A DNA stretch of 64,000 bases from Rugamonas rivuli. Lineage in GTDB: Bacteria > Pseudomonadota > Gammaproteobacteria > Burkholderiales > Burkholderiaceae_D. Made by a program: the position numbers and the translations under genes. Under the pieces are notes generated by a model. It saw nothing but the letters and a program-made list of their open reading frames with translations. It had not been told where the DNA came from and made no database searches. This document shows, piece after piece, positions 9,585-20,220 of this stretch. The stretch is from contig NZ_WHUF01000005.1 in the NCBI RefSeq assembly GCF_009380165.1, positions 1 to 64,000 of the forward strand. Reading direction: 5' to 3'. How positions within the stretch are numbered: position 1 is the first letter of the stretch; the number at the start of each line of letters is the position of its first letter.

Positions 9585-10481
9585 ATGAAAGTATTCGTCA
9601 CCGGCGCAGCAGGCTTCATCGGCGGTTCCATCGCAGCGGAACTGGTACGCGCAGGCCATCAGGTAACGGGCCTGGTGCGCAAACCGGAACAGCTGCAAGA
9701 CCTGGCCAGCATCGGCGTGACCGGCGTGGTCGGCACGCTGAACGACCGCGATCTGCTGATCGCCCAGGCGCAGGCGGCCGACGCCGTGATCAACGCCGCC
9801 AGCAGCGACAACCGCGCCGCCGTCGAAGCCTTCATCGACGCCCTGGCCGGCTCCGGCAAGGTATTCCTGCACACCAGCGGTTCCAGCATCGTCGGCGACG
9901 CCTCCGGCGGCGAAGGCACCGACCGCATCTACCTCGAAGACCAACTTCCCGCTCCCACCGCCGACAAGGCCGCGCGCGTCGCCATCGACGACCTGGTGCT
10001 GGCCGCCGCCGGCCGTGGCGTGCGCTCGACGGTACTGTGCAATACGCTGATCTACGGCCACGGCGCGCTGCCGCGCGACAGCGTGCAGCTGCCACGCCTG
10101 CTCAAGCAGGCGCGCAAGAGCGGCATCGTGCGTCATGTGGGGCGCGGCTTGAACATCTGGTCCAACGTCCACATCGACGACGTGGTCGACCTGTATCTGC
10201 TGGCACTGGAAAAGACCGAAGCGGGCGCGTTCTACTTCGTCGAAAGCGGCGAGGCCTCGTTCCGCGACATGAGCACGGCCATCGCCCGCGCGTTGAAACT
10301 GGGCGAGCCGCAGGATTGGCCGCTGGAGCAGGCCAAGGAAGAATGGGGATATGAAATGGCCTCGTACGGCCTGGGTTCCAACAGCCGCGTGCGCGGCGAA
10401 CGCGCACGCAAGCAGCTGGGCTGGACGCCGCATCGCCCGCCAGTGCTGGACTGGATCGCGGGCGACATGCTGCGCGCCTGA
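9585..10481 (+). CDS. NAD(P)-dependent epimerase/dehydratase (extended SDR)
   Basis: The 298-residue protein starts MKVFVTGAAGFIGGSIAAEL with the Rossmann GxxGxxG motif, and continues with HTSGSSIVG (catalytic Ser/Thr strand) and NTLIYGHG. The canonical Tyr-x3-Lys is not obvious: the region reads IYLEDQLPAP, so the catalytic pair may be degenerate or replaced. The family includes nucleotide-sugar epimerases, and also atypical NmrA-like regulators. It is a single-gene unit between a terminator-like hairpin and a convergent gene 6 bases away. The substrate cannot be inferred. Confidence 0.8.
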   Translation: MKVFVTGAAGFIGGSIAAELVRAGHQVTGLVRKPEQLQDLASIGVTGVVGTLNDRDLLIAQAQAADAVINAASSDNRAAVEAFIDALAGSGKVFLHTSGSSIVGDASGGEGTDRIYLEDQLPAPTADKAARVAIDDLVLAAAGRGVRSTVLCNTLIYGHGALPRDSVQLPRLLKQARKSGIVRHVGRGLNIWSNVHIDDVVDLYLLALEKTEAGAFYFVESGEASFRDMSTAIARALKLGEPQDWPLEQAKEEWGYEMASYGLGSNSRVRGERARKQLGWTPHRPPVLDWIAGDMLRA

Positions 10482-10487
10482 GGCTTG

Positions 10488-11777
10488 TTACGGTGCTGGC
10501 GCCGCAGCAGGCGCCGGCATGCCGGGGACGGCAATGCTCTTGCCGTTGAAGGTGAACTTGCCGTTTTTGAACTCGATGGCCGAACGCAGCTCGTCCTTGT
10601 CCATCACGGCATAGCCTTCGTTGAGCAATTTGCCGACCGCCATGGCGGCGAGATTCTTGCCCGCCATGTCGACCACGTCGGCGACATTGGGCGTCGATGG
10701 GTCCACCTGCTTGGCCGCCATCGCGCGCGACACATCGTTCACCATGGCCACCGGCAGGCGCACGTCGAAGCGGGCGACGATCTTCTTGACAAACTCCGTC
10801 GGCGACTTGAAGTCGGCATCCACCACCTTGTCGAAATCGACGCGGCCCTTGATCGACGCCGTGTTGCCGCGATAGCTGGCGCTGATGTCGTCGATCACCA
10901 CGCTGACGCCGCTCTTCACCATCCTCTGGGCGAAGTCCAGCATCGACTTCGTCAGCACCTGGGTCTGCGCGTCTTCCGTCAGGCCGCTGCCCTGCACCTT
11001 GTTCATTTCCTTTTCCATGTCCTCCATCGCCCGCGCCGGCAGGTTCGTGACGCGGATGCCGATATTGGCGCGATCCACACGGTCGCCGCCAAACCGTATC
11101 GACTGAACGGAAAAGCCGTACACCAGATCAGCCTTCTTGCCACGGCGTTCGATGTTGATGCGGGCAGCGAGATCGTCAAGCCGCACCGTCTCCTTGAGGT
11201 CCGTGCCGCCCGCGTCCGCCGTGCGTATCACCAGTGAGCCGAGTTTCGCATTGAAGTTGCCGTACCAAATACCGTCCGGGCCCCGCATCTGTTTGAAATC
11301 GCCGCTCAGGTTTTCCAGCATGGCAGCGGTTGCCGTGCCGACGATGGACATCGACTGCATGGACATGACCGTATCGAGGGCCGTTCCAGCCTTGCTGGCG
11401 ACGGATCGGCTATTGAGCTCGGACCATGACAACGCCGTGCCATTCTGGTCGAGATACGCATGGGGCATCAGCTTCGAGGTGTAGATGACCTGCCCCTTCG
11501 GGCCAACGCTGCGCACCACCGGGAACGGGCGCTCGTTGCCGAAGACCGCTTTCAGCTTGGGCCGCTGCGCCGGCGAGAACTCGAACTTCGCATAGATGTC
11601 CATCCGCTTCACGACGTCGCGCTGGCCGTCCATCGCCTGGTTCAGTTCTTTGCCGGCGGCGGAGATGGCGTCCATGAATGAGGACGTAGCGGCCACCGGT
11701 GCTGGAGCGGCGGCATAAACGGAGGTAGACGCCAGCAAGGCGCCGGCGATGGTTGCTGCGGTGATCGATGTTTTCAA
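10488..11777 (-). CDS. DUF945/YdgA-like family protein, exported
   Basis: The 429-residue protein has a signal peptide (cleavage near residue 22) and then resembles the DUF945 (YdgA) family. The likeness lies in a long beta-rich repeat-like body with alternating strands (DIYAKFEFSPAQRPKLKAVF, ISASYRGNTASIKGRVDF, FKNGKFTFNGKSI) and an Ala/Pro tail. Family members are periplasmic or inner-membrane-associated and of unknown biochemical function. It is transcribed away from the retron and convergent with the epimerase. Family assignment rests on overall pattern rather than a single motif. Confidence 0.6.
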   Translation of the reverse strand: MKTSITAATIAGALLASTSVYAAAPAPVAATSSFMDAISAAGKELNQAMDGQRDVVKRMDIYAKFEFSPAQRPKLKAVFGNERPFPVVRSVGPKGQVIYTSKLMPHAYLDQNGTALSWSELNSRSVASKAGTALDTVMSMQSMSIVGTATAAMLENLSGDFKQMRGPDGIWYGNFNAKLGSLVIRTADAGGTDLKETVRLDDLAARINIERRGKKADLVYGFSVQSIRFGGDRVDRANIGIRVTNLPARAMEDMEKEMNKVQGSGLTEDAQTQVLTKSMLDFAQRMVKSGVSVVIDDISASYRGNTASIKGRVDFDKVVDADFKSPTEFVKKIVARFDVRLPVAMVNDVSRAMAAKQVDPSTPNVADVVDMAGKNLAAMAVGKLLNEGYAVMDKDELRSAIEFKNGKFTFNGKSIAVPGMPAPAAAPAP

Positions 11778-11927
11778 CGTGTTGCCCGGAGGAAGTAGTT
11801 ATTGTAGGGCCGCGATTCTACACATCCGCTTTCGCCCGAATATACGCGCTTTGTCACTTTAGAATTACATATCGGTTAGCTTGCGTTCACCGTTGATTTT
11901 TAATTAAAACTCCGCTACCGTGTCGGC

Positions 11928-12092
11928 GGGGCGGAACCTTCAAGCCGGTCTGTCTTTGCCTCGTGCAGGGACAGCCTCTACGGGGCTACCCCGTGGGATG
12001 TTTAATGTTCAGCACTTCGCCGCATGAGCCGCGTTGCGTTTCCACGCAAGACTGCTCACGCATCACGAGACTCGTTGAAGGCTCTCCGCTCC
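11928..12092 (+). ncRNA. Retron msr-msd RNA (candidate)
   Basis: The segment directly upstream of the reverse transcriptase folds like a retron RNA. The ends pair: GGGGCGGA (11928-11935) with TCCGCTCC (12085-12092), and CCTTCAA (11937-11943) with TTGAAGG (12075-12081), forming the a1/a2 stem. A G at 11944 follows directly, where the branching G is found in Ec86-type msr. Hairpin 1 has 10-bp arms CTGTCTTTGC and GCAGGGACAG (11950-11974). Hairpin 2 pairs TCTACGGGG with CCCCGTGGG around a CTA loop (11977-11997). The msd is a long imperfect hairpin (about 12011-12072) with TTGCGT/ACGCAA at its tip and TGAGC/GCTCA below. A weak promoter (TTGATT 11893, TACCGT 11916) would start transcription at about 11928. 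Confidence 0.75.
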
Positions 12093-12104
12093 TTTTCGCT
12101 ACGA

Positions 12105-13457
12105 ATGACCATCAAAAAACTTACCGTGTTGGCGCTTGCCGATACGATGCTCGCTTCCGAGCGCAACCTGGACAGCCTGATCGCGGCATGCGGCCGTGTT
12201 TTCGGTGCGCCGCCGCCATGGGCGTCCGAGGTTTGCGCAGCGCTTATCGAGCGGACAGGCGAGAACTTCTACTACTTCAGCCGGCACGAGATCGCCGGCA
12301 TCCTGCTGCAACTGCTTAGCCACGATAACGCCGATGACGACGACGGCGACGATGAAGCGCCGGAGCCGATGGAACTGCCGCCAGTACGCCGCTACTGCAT
12401 CGATCCGCCTATCCGCCCGCCCAGGGATGCCTGGCTCGCCGCGCTCGCGCTGCCGGAACTGCGCACGGTCGGCGACCTGGCCGCCTGGCTGGATGAACCG
12501 GTCGGCGCGCTCGAATGGTTCGCCGACCAATGGCGCCTTGCCGGCGACAAGGAATCGCGCCTCCAGCATTACCACTACCGCTGGGTGCCCAAGCGCAGCG
12601 GCGGCCTGCGCCTGATCGAGATTCCCAAGGAACGGCTGCGCAGCATCCAGCAAAAGATACTGCGCCAGATCCTGGATCCGCTGCCGCCGCATCCGGCCGC
12701 ACATGGCTTCCGGCGCGGCCATTCCTGCCTGACGCACGCTACGCTGCACGCAGGCCGGCACGTCGTCATCCGCATGGATCTGAAGGATTTTTTCCCGAGC
12801 GTTCAACTGTCGCGCATCCACGCGCTGTTTGAAAAGCTGGGCTATCCGGACAAAGTCGCCGGAGCGCTGGCGCGCGTGTGCGTCAACCGCGCGCCGCACG
12901 GCGTCTTCCGCGATACCCACGATGGCGCTTCGGTCACATGGGCCGAGCGCCAGGCCTTGAAGTCCCCTCACCTGCCGCAAGGCTCCCCCTGCTCGCCGGC
13001 GCTGGCCAATCTATGCGCATACCGTCTCGACGTGCGCCTCGAAGCGCTGGCACAGGCGATGGGCGCGTCGTACAGCCGCTATGCCGACGACCTGGCGTTC
13101 TCCGGCGACCGCGATTTCGCGCGCGCCGCCGAACGCTTTCATATCCAGGTGGCCGCGATTGCGCTTGAAGAAGGATTCCGCATCAACACCCGCAAGACGC
13201 GGTTGATGCGCGAGGGGACGCGCCAGCAGGTCACGGGCGTTGTCGTCAACGCGCATCCCAACATCGCGCGCGACGAATACGACAGGCTCAAAGCCACGCT
13301 GACGAACTGCGTGCGGCATGGACCGGCTACGCAGAACCGCGACAGCCATCCCGACTTCCGCGCCTACCTCGCGGGCAGGATTTCGTATGTGAAGATGGTC
13401 AACGCAAGTCGGGCGGTCAAATTGCAACGGCTGCTGGCAACCGTTGCATGGGCCTAG
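12105..13457 (+). CDS. Retron-type reverse transcriptase
   Basis: The protein is 450 residues from ATG 12105. It has an N-terminal extension of about 150 residues including an acidic Asp-rich stretch. The RT domain follows: GGLRLIEIPKERLR (RT1), HGFRRGHS, IRMDLKDFFPSV (catalytic Asp), LPQGSPCSPALANL, SRYADDLAFSGD (YADD active site, about residues 326-329) and the retron-specific VTG in QQVTGVVVNAHPN. It copies the msd part of the adjacent RNA into branched msDNA. The frame is open to 12024, but that extension runs through the msd hairpin and is not credible. Upstream and downstream genes face the other way, so no partner effector is in its operon. The sequence resembles long Mx162-like retron RTs. 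Confidence 0.9.
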   Translation: MTIKKLTVLALADTMLASERNLDSLIAACGRVFGAPPPWASEVCAALIERTGENFYYFSRHEIAGILLQLLSHDNADDDDGDDEAPEPMELPPVRRYCIDPPIRPPRDAWLAALALPELRTVGDLAAWLDEPVGALEWFADQWRLAGDKESRLQHYHYRWVPKRSGGLRLIEIPKERLRSIQQKILRQILDPLPPHPAAHGFRRGHSCLTHATLHAGRHVVIRMDLKDFFPSVQLSRIHALFEKLGYPDKVAGALARVCVNRAPHGVFRDTHDGASVTWAERQALKSPHLPQGSPCSPALANLCAYRLDVRLEALAQAMGASYSRYADDLAFSGDRDFARAAERFHIQVAAIALEEGFRINTRKTRLMREGTRQQVTGVVVNAHPNIARDEYDRLKATLTNCVRHGPATQNRDSHPDFRAYLAGRISYVKMVNASRAVKLQRLLATVAWA

Positions 13458-15232
13458 TCCAGGTTAGGATACGGGCTCTTGCCGCCTTCGGCGATGAACA
13501 GGTCGATGCGCGCCTCCAGCACCGGCAGCGGCACGGAACCCAGTTGCAGCACCGTGTCGTGGAAGGCGCGGATGTCGAACTTTGTGCCCAGCGCCGCCTC
13601 GGCCTTCTTGCGCGCGTTAATGATGCTCATCTCGCCGAGGTAGTACGACAGCGCCTGCCCCGGCCAGGAGATGTAGCGGTCCACCTCCGTCTCGATCTCA
13701 TGGTCCGACAGCGCGGTGTTGTCGTGCAGGTAGTCCTGCGCCTGCTTGCGGGTCCAGCCCTTGCTGTGGATGCCCGTGTCAACCACCAGCCGCGACGCGC
13801 GCCAGGCCTGGTAGCTCAACATGCCGAACACCTCGTACGGCGTTTCATACATGCCCATCTCCACGCCCAGGCGCTCCGAGTACAGCGCCCAGCCCTCGCC
13901 ATAGGCCGAGATATAGGCGTTGCGGAACGGCGGGCGGCCCTTCTGCTCCATCGCCACCGGCATCTGGAAGGCGTGGCCAGGCGCCGATTCGTGCAGCGTC
14001 AGCGCCGGCATCGAGTACAGCGCGCGCGCCGGCAGGTTGTAGGTGTTGACCAGGTAGACGCCAGGACCGCCACGGCCCGAGGTGTAGAACGGCGCCTGGT
14101 CGTCCGGCACCGGAATCACGGCGAAGCGGCGGCGCGGCAGGTAGCCGAAGTACTGGCCGACCTTGGCGTCGAACTTCTTGGCGACCCAGGCGGAGCGCAT
14201 CAGCAGCTCTTCCGGCGTCTTGGCGTAGAAGCGCGAATCGGTGCGCAGGAATTGCAGGAAGGCCGGCAGGTCGCCTTCGAAGCCGGTCTGCTTGATCACG
14301 TCATGCATCTCGGCGCGGATCTTGGCCATTTCGCTCAGGCCGATCTTGTGGATCTGGTCCGCGCTCATCGCCGTGGTGGTGAACTCCACGATCTTCGACT
14401 GGTAGTAGGCTTTACCGTCCGGCAGGCTCTCGGCCGCCAGCTCCTCGCGGGCCTTCGGCACGTACTCTTCGCGCATGAACTTCAACAGTTTCTGATACGA
14501 CGGCAGTATGTAAGCCTGGATCGCCTTCACGCCTTCCGCGCGCAGCGCTTCCTGCTGCGCCGCCGGCATCGTGGCCGGCATGGTCTTGAACGGCAGGTAG
14601 AACACCGTGTCCTGCGGCGTCTTGGCGTCGGTGACGGAGGTGATCGAGGCGTCGCGGCCGATCAGCGTGACTTTCGGCGGCGTGAAGCCGCGTGCGGCGC
14701 CGGCGCGCATATTGTCCATCTCTTCGTTGAAGTAGCGCGGCGTATCGGCCAGCTGCTTTAGGTAGTCGCGGTACTGCTTCTCGTTGGTCAGCGGCTTGCG
14801 CGCGCCCGACGCCATGTTGGACCAGAAGGCCGAATCGGCGTTCAGCGGCTTCTCGTATTCGCGGAACACCTGGCCGGCGATCAGCGCGGCGATCTGCGCC
14901 TTGTAGACCTGGTAGTTGATGCGCTCCGGCGCCGACAGCTTGTCCTGCGAAATGCCGTCCAGCTTTTTCATCACGCCCTGCCAGTACGCCAGGCGGCTCT
15001 TCTGGGTGGCGGCGTCGATGCGCGGCAGCGACGAGGAAACGCCGTTGTCGTCATCTTCCTCTTCTTCCTGTTTCTGGCTGATGCGCCACTTCCACTCCTG
15101 GGTGTAGATGGCTTTGAACTGCGCGTCGGCGGGACCGGGCTTGACGGCCGGCTCGGCGGCTTGCGCATTGACGGCGGCGACGGCTAACAGCATGCATGCG
15201 CCGGCGATAGCGGCACTGAACTTCTTTTCCAT
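13454..15232 (-). CDS. DUF885 family putative zinc-dependent peptidase, exported
   Basis: The 592-residue protein has a signal peptide (cleavage after AQA, about residue 25) followed by an acidic EEEEDDD stretch and a long helical DUF885 domain. The HESAPGH motif (about residue 420) and the EGWALYSE motif downstream give the metal-binding layout His-Glu-x3-His...Glu expected for this family. Known relatives are thought to be metallo-carboxypeptidases or dipeptidases. It is likely periplasmic. Its 3-prime end overlaps the convergent retron RT stop by 4 bases. I chose ATG 15232 since the longer frame upstream crosses the next gene. Confidence 0.85.
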   Translation of the reverse strand: MEKKFSAAIAGACMLLAVAAVNAQAAEPAVKPGPADAQFKAIYTQEWKWRISQKQEEEEDDDNGVSSSLPRIDAATQKSRLAYWQGVMKKLDGISQDKLSAPERINYQVYKAQIAALIAGQVFREYEKPLNADSAFWSNMASGARKPLTNEKQYRDYLKQLADTPRYFNEEMDNMRAGAARGFTPPKVTLIGRDASITSVTDAKTPQDTVFYLPFKTMPATMPAAQQEALRAEGVKAIQAYILPSYQKLLKFMREEYVPKAREELAAESLPDGKAYYQSKIVEFTTTAMSADQIHKIGLSEMAKIRAEMHDVIKQTGFEGDLPAFLQFLRTDSRFYAKTPEELLMRSAWVAKKFDAKVGQYFGYLPRRRFAVIPVPDDQAPFYTSGRGGPGVYLVNTYNLPARALYSMPALTLHESAPGHAFQMPVAMEQKGRPPFRNAYISAYGEGWALYSERLGVEMGMYETPYEVFGMLSYQAWRASRLVVDTGIHSKGWTRKQAQDYLHDNTALSDHEIETEVDRYISWPGQALSYYLGEMSIINARKKAEAALGTKFDIRAFHDTVLQLGSVPLPVLEARIDLFIAEGGKSPYPNLD

Positions 15233-15255
15233 AACACTCCAGTGGGAAGGGTTGA

Positions 15256-17460
15256 TCACATGTCCAGCAGATTGCGGCGTTCGCGCAGCAGCGCGGTAAA
15301 GGCGTCGGCGTTGACGGGACGGCTGAAGAAGTAGCCCTGCATCTCGTCGCAACCGCGTTCGGTCAGGAACTGCACCTGCTCGCGCGTTTCCACGCCCTCG
15401 GCGATCACGCGCATGTTCAGGTTGTGCGCCAGCGAGATCACCGACAGCGCGATCGCCGCGTCGTTGGCGTTGGTGGTGACATCGTCGACGAAGGATTTGT
15501 CGATCTTCAGCACGTCGATCGGGAAGCGCTTCAGGTAACTCAGGCTGGAATAGCCGGTGCCGAAGTCGTCCAGCGAGATGCTGACGCCGATGTCCTTCAG
15601 GCGGCGCAGCGCCGCCACCGCCTTGTTCGGATCGCCCATCACCGTGCCTTCGGTGATCTCCAGGCCCAGGTACTCGGGCGCGATGCCAAACTTGCGCAGC
15701 GTGCTTTCCACATACGGCACCGTGGCGTCGTTGGCGAACTGGCCGGCGGCCAGGTTGACCGCCACCTTGATGTCGCCCAGGCCCTGGTCGTGCCACACCT
15801 TGATCTGCGCGCACACGCTCTCCAGCACCCATTCGCCGATGGAGTTCACCAGCCCGTATTCCTCGGCCAGCGGGATGAAGCGGTTGGGCGGCACCTTGCC
15901 CAGCACCGCGTTATCCCAGCGCAGCAGCGCTTCCGCGCCCACCATGGCGCCGGTTTTCAGGCACATCTGCGGCTGGTAGTGCACTTCGAATTCGTCGCGG
16001 GCGATGGCGCCGCGCAGCTGGCCCTGGATCGCCAGCTTGTCGCGGATTTCCGCGTCCATGCGCTCGGTGAAGAAGGCGTAGTTGTCGCGGCCGATCTCCT
16101 TGGCGCGGAACAGCGCCGTGTCGCCGTTGCGTACCAGCTCATCGAAGCTGTCGCCGTCGGTCAGGCTGACGGCGATGCCGATGCTGGAGGTGACGGTGAT
16201 CTGCTGGCCGTCGATCACCAGCTCCTTGCGCAGGCCGGCCAGGATCTTCTGCGCCAGCGCCATCGTCGCGCCCAGCTGGGCGTCGTCCGACACGATGATC
16301 TGGAATTCGTCGCCGCCCTGGCGGGTCACGGTGTCGCCCTCGCGCACGGTCTCGCTGAGGAACTTGGACACCACCTGCAGCGCCTTGTCGCCGACGTCGT
16401 GGCCGTAGGAGTCGTTAATGCTCTTGAAGCGGTCCAGGTCCAGGCACATGACGGCCACGCAGCGGTGCTCGCGGCGGGCGGCGGCCAGCGTCTGCTCGAA
16501 GCGCTGGCGTGCCAGCAGGCGATTCGGCAGGCCGGTCAGCGCATCGTGGTTGGACAGGAAATCGATCAGGTGCTGCTCGGCCTTGCGCTCGGTGATGTCC
16601 ATGAACACCGCCACGTGGTTGATCACGTGGCCCTGTTCATCGCGCACCACCGAGGCGCTCAGCAGGCCCGGATAGGTATCGCCGTTCTTGCGGCGCGCGA
16701 GTATCTCGCCCGACCAGTGGCCGGTCTTGGCGATGGACTGCGCCATCGATTCGAAGGATTTGGCGTCCGGCTCGCCGGCGTGCAGCAGCGCCACGCTCTG
16801 CCCCACCACCTCTTCCGCGCTGTAGCCGGAGATCTGCGTGAAGGCGGGGTTGGTGGCGACGATGCGCGCATCGCGGTCGGTGACGACGATGGCGTCCTGC
16901 GTGGCCTCGAACACCTGGCTGGAGAGCCGCATGAATTCCTCGTTGGCGCGGCGCTGCTCGACCTCCTTTTCCAGCGAGGCGGCCAGCGCGGCCAGTTCGG
17001 TGGTGCGCTCGACCACGCGCTCTTCCAGCAGCGCGCGTTCGGCGGCCAGCGCCTGCTGGGCGCGGCCCAGGCGCACGTGGGCGTCGGTGCGGGCCAGGAT
17101 TTCCTCGGCCTGGAAAGGCTTGGCGATGAAGTCGACGGCGCCCAGCGCGAAGCCGCGCACCTTGTCGTCGGTGTCATGCTGGGCCGACAGGAAGATCACC
17201 GGCACCTGATTCAGTTCCGGCGAGGCCTTCAGGCGGCGGCACACCTCGAAGCCGTCGATGCCGGGCATGCGGACGTCGAGCAGGATCAGCTCCGGCGGGC
17301 GTGACTGCGCGGTCCACAAGGCCAGCTCGCCGTTCGGCGCCTGACGCACGTAGTAGCCCGCTTCGGTCAGCAGGTCGCTCAGCAGTTTGAGCGAGGCCGG
17401 CGTGTCCTCCACGATCAGCACTTCGCCCTTGGTGTGTTGTTCCGACAAATCCCGATGCAT
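15256..17460 (-). CDS. Response regulator with PAS, GGDEF and EAL domains
   Basis: The 734-residue c-di-GMP protein has REC (about 10-125, phospho-acceptor D62 in LLDVRMPG), a coiled coil (about 133-175), PAS with PAC (about 178-292), GGDEF (about 300-465) and EAL (about 480-725). The GGDEF motif (382-386), its DLDRF metal site and the RxxD inhibitory site (REGD, 373-376) are intact. EAL shows EALLRW, EITEGT and DDFGTGYSSL, so both synthesis and breakdown are possible. GAGAG lies upstream of ATG 17460. It is 55 bases downstream of a hybrid histidine kinase on the same strand, its likely phosphodonor. Confidence 0.92.
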   Translation of the reverse strand: MHRDLSEQHTKGEVLIVEDTPASLKLLSDLLTEAGYYVRQAPNGELALWTAQSRPPELILLDVRMPGIDGFEVCRRLKASPELNQVPVIFLSAQHDTDDKVRGFALGAVDFIAKPFQAEEILARTDAHVRLGRAQQALAAERALLEERVVERTTELAALAASLEKEVEQRRANEEFMRLSSQVFEATQDAIVVTDRDARIVATNPAFTQISGYSAEEVVGQSVALLHAGEPDAKSFESMAQSIAKTGHWSGEILARRKNGDTYPGLLSASVVRDEQGHVINHVAVFMDITERKAEQHLIDFLSNHDALTGLPNRLLARQRFEQTLAAARREHRCVAVMCLDLDRFKSINDSYGHDVGDKALQVVSKFLSETVREGDTVTRQGGDEFQIIVSDDAQLGATMALAQKILAGLRKELVIDGQQITVTSSIGIAVSLTDGDSFDELVRNGDTALFRAKEIGRDNYAFFTERMDAEIRDKLAIQGQLRGAIARDEFEVHYQPQMCLKTGAMVGAEALLRWDNAVLGKVPPNRFIPLAEEYGLVNSIGEWVLESVCAQIKVWHDQGLGDIKVAVNLAAGQFANDATVPYVESTLRKFGIAPEYLGLEITEGTVMGDPNKAVAALRRLKDIGVSISLDDFGTGYSSLSYLKRFPIDVLKIDKSFVDDVTTNANDAAIALSVISLAHNLNMRVIAEGVETREQVQFLTERGCDEMQGYFFSRPVNADAFTALLRERRNLLDM

Positions 17461-17515
17461 GTAAAACTCTCTCGCCTGGTTTGCTGCCATATTGACAGCC
17501 ACTATCATATACCCG

Positions 17516-20092
<2,577 letters not shown>

Positions 20093-20220
20093 CTGAAAAC
20101 CATTCTTTAGGGTTAGTCTGGGATACCTTCGACTTAAATCATAGGTTCAAACCGACCCGAAGTCCATGCATTTTATTGCCCAAAAGGATTAAATTACAGG
20201 AACAGCAAGTTTTTGCACGT

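Noticed and set aside
12024..12104. Longer N-terminus (27 residues) for the retron RT
   Set aside because: This stretch forms the msd hairpin and a2 arm of the retron RNA; ATG 12105 follows directly.
13454..13461. Overlap of retron RT and DUF885 gene ends as a fusion or read-through
   Set aside because: The genes converge on opposite strands and simply share 4 bases at their stops.
15233..15832. Extension of the DUF885 gene to 792 residues
   Set aside because: The extra part lies opposite frame-wise to the EAL gene's coding and lacks similarity; a clear signal peptide starts at 15232.
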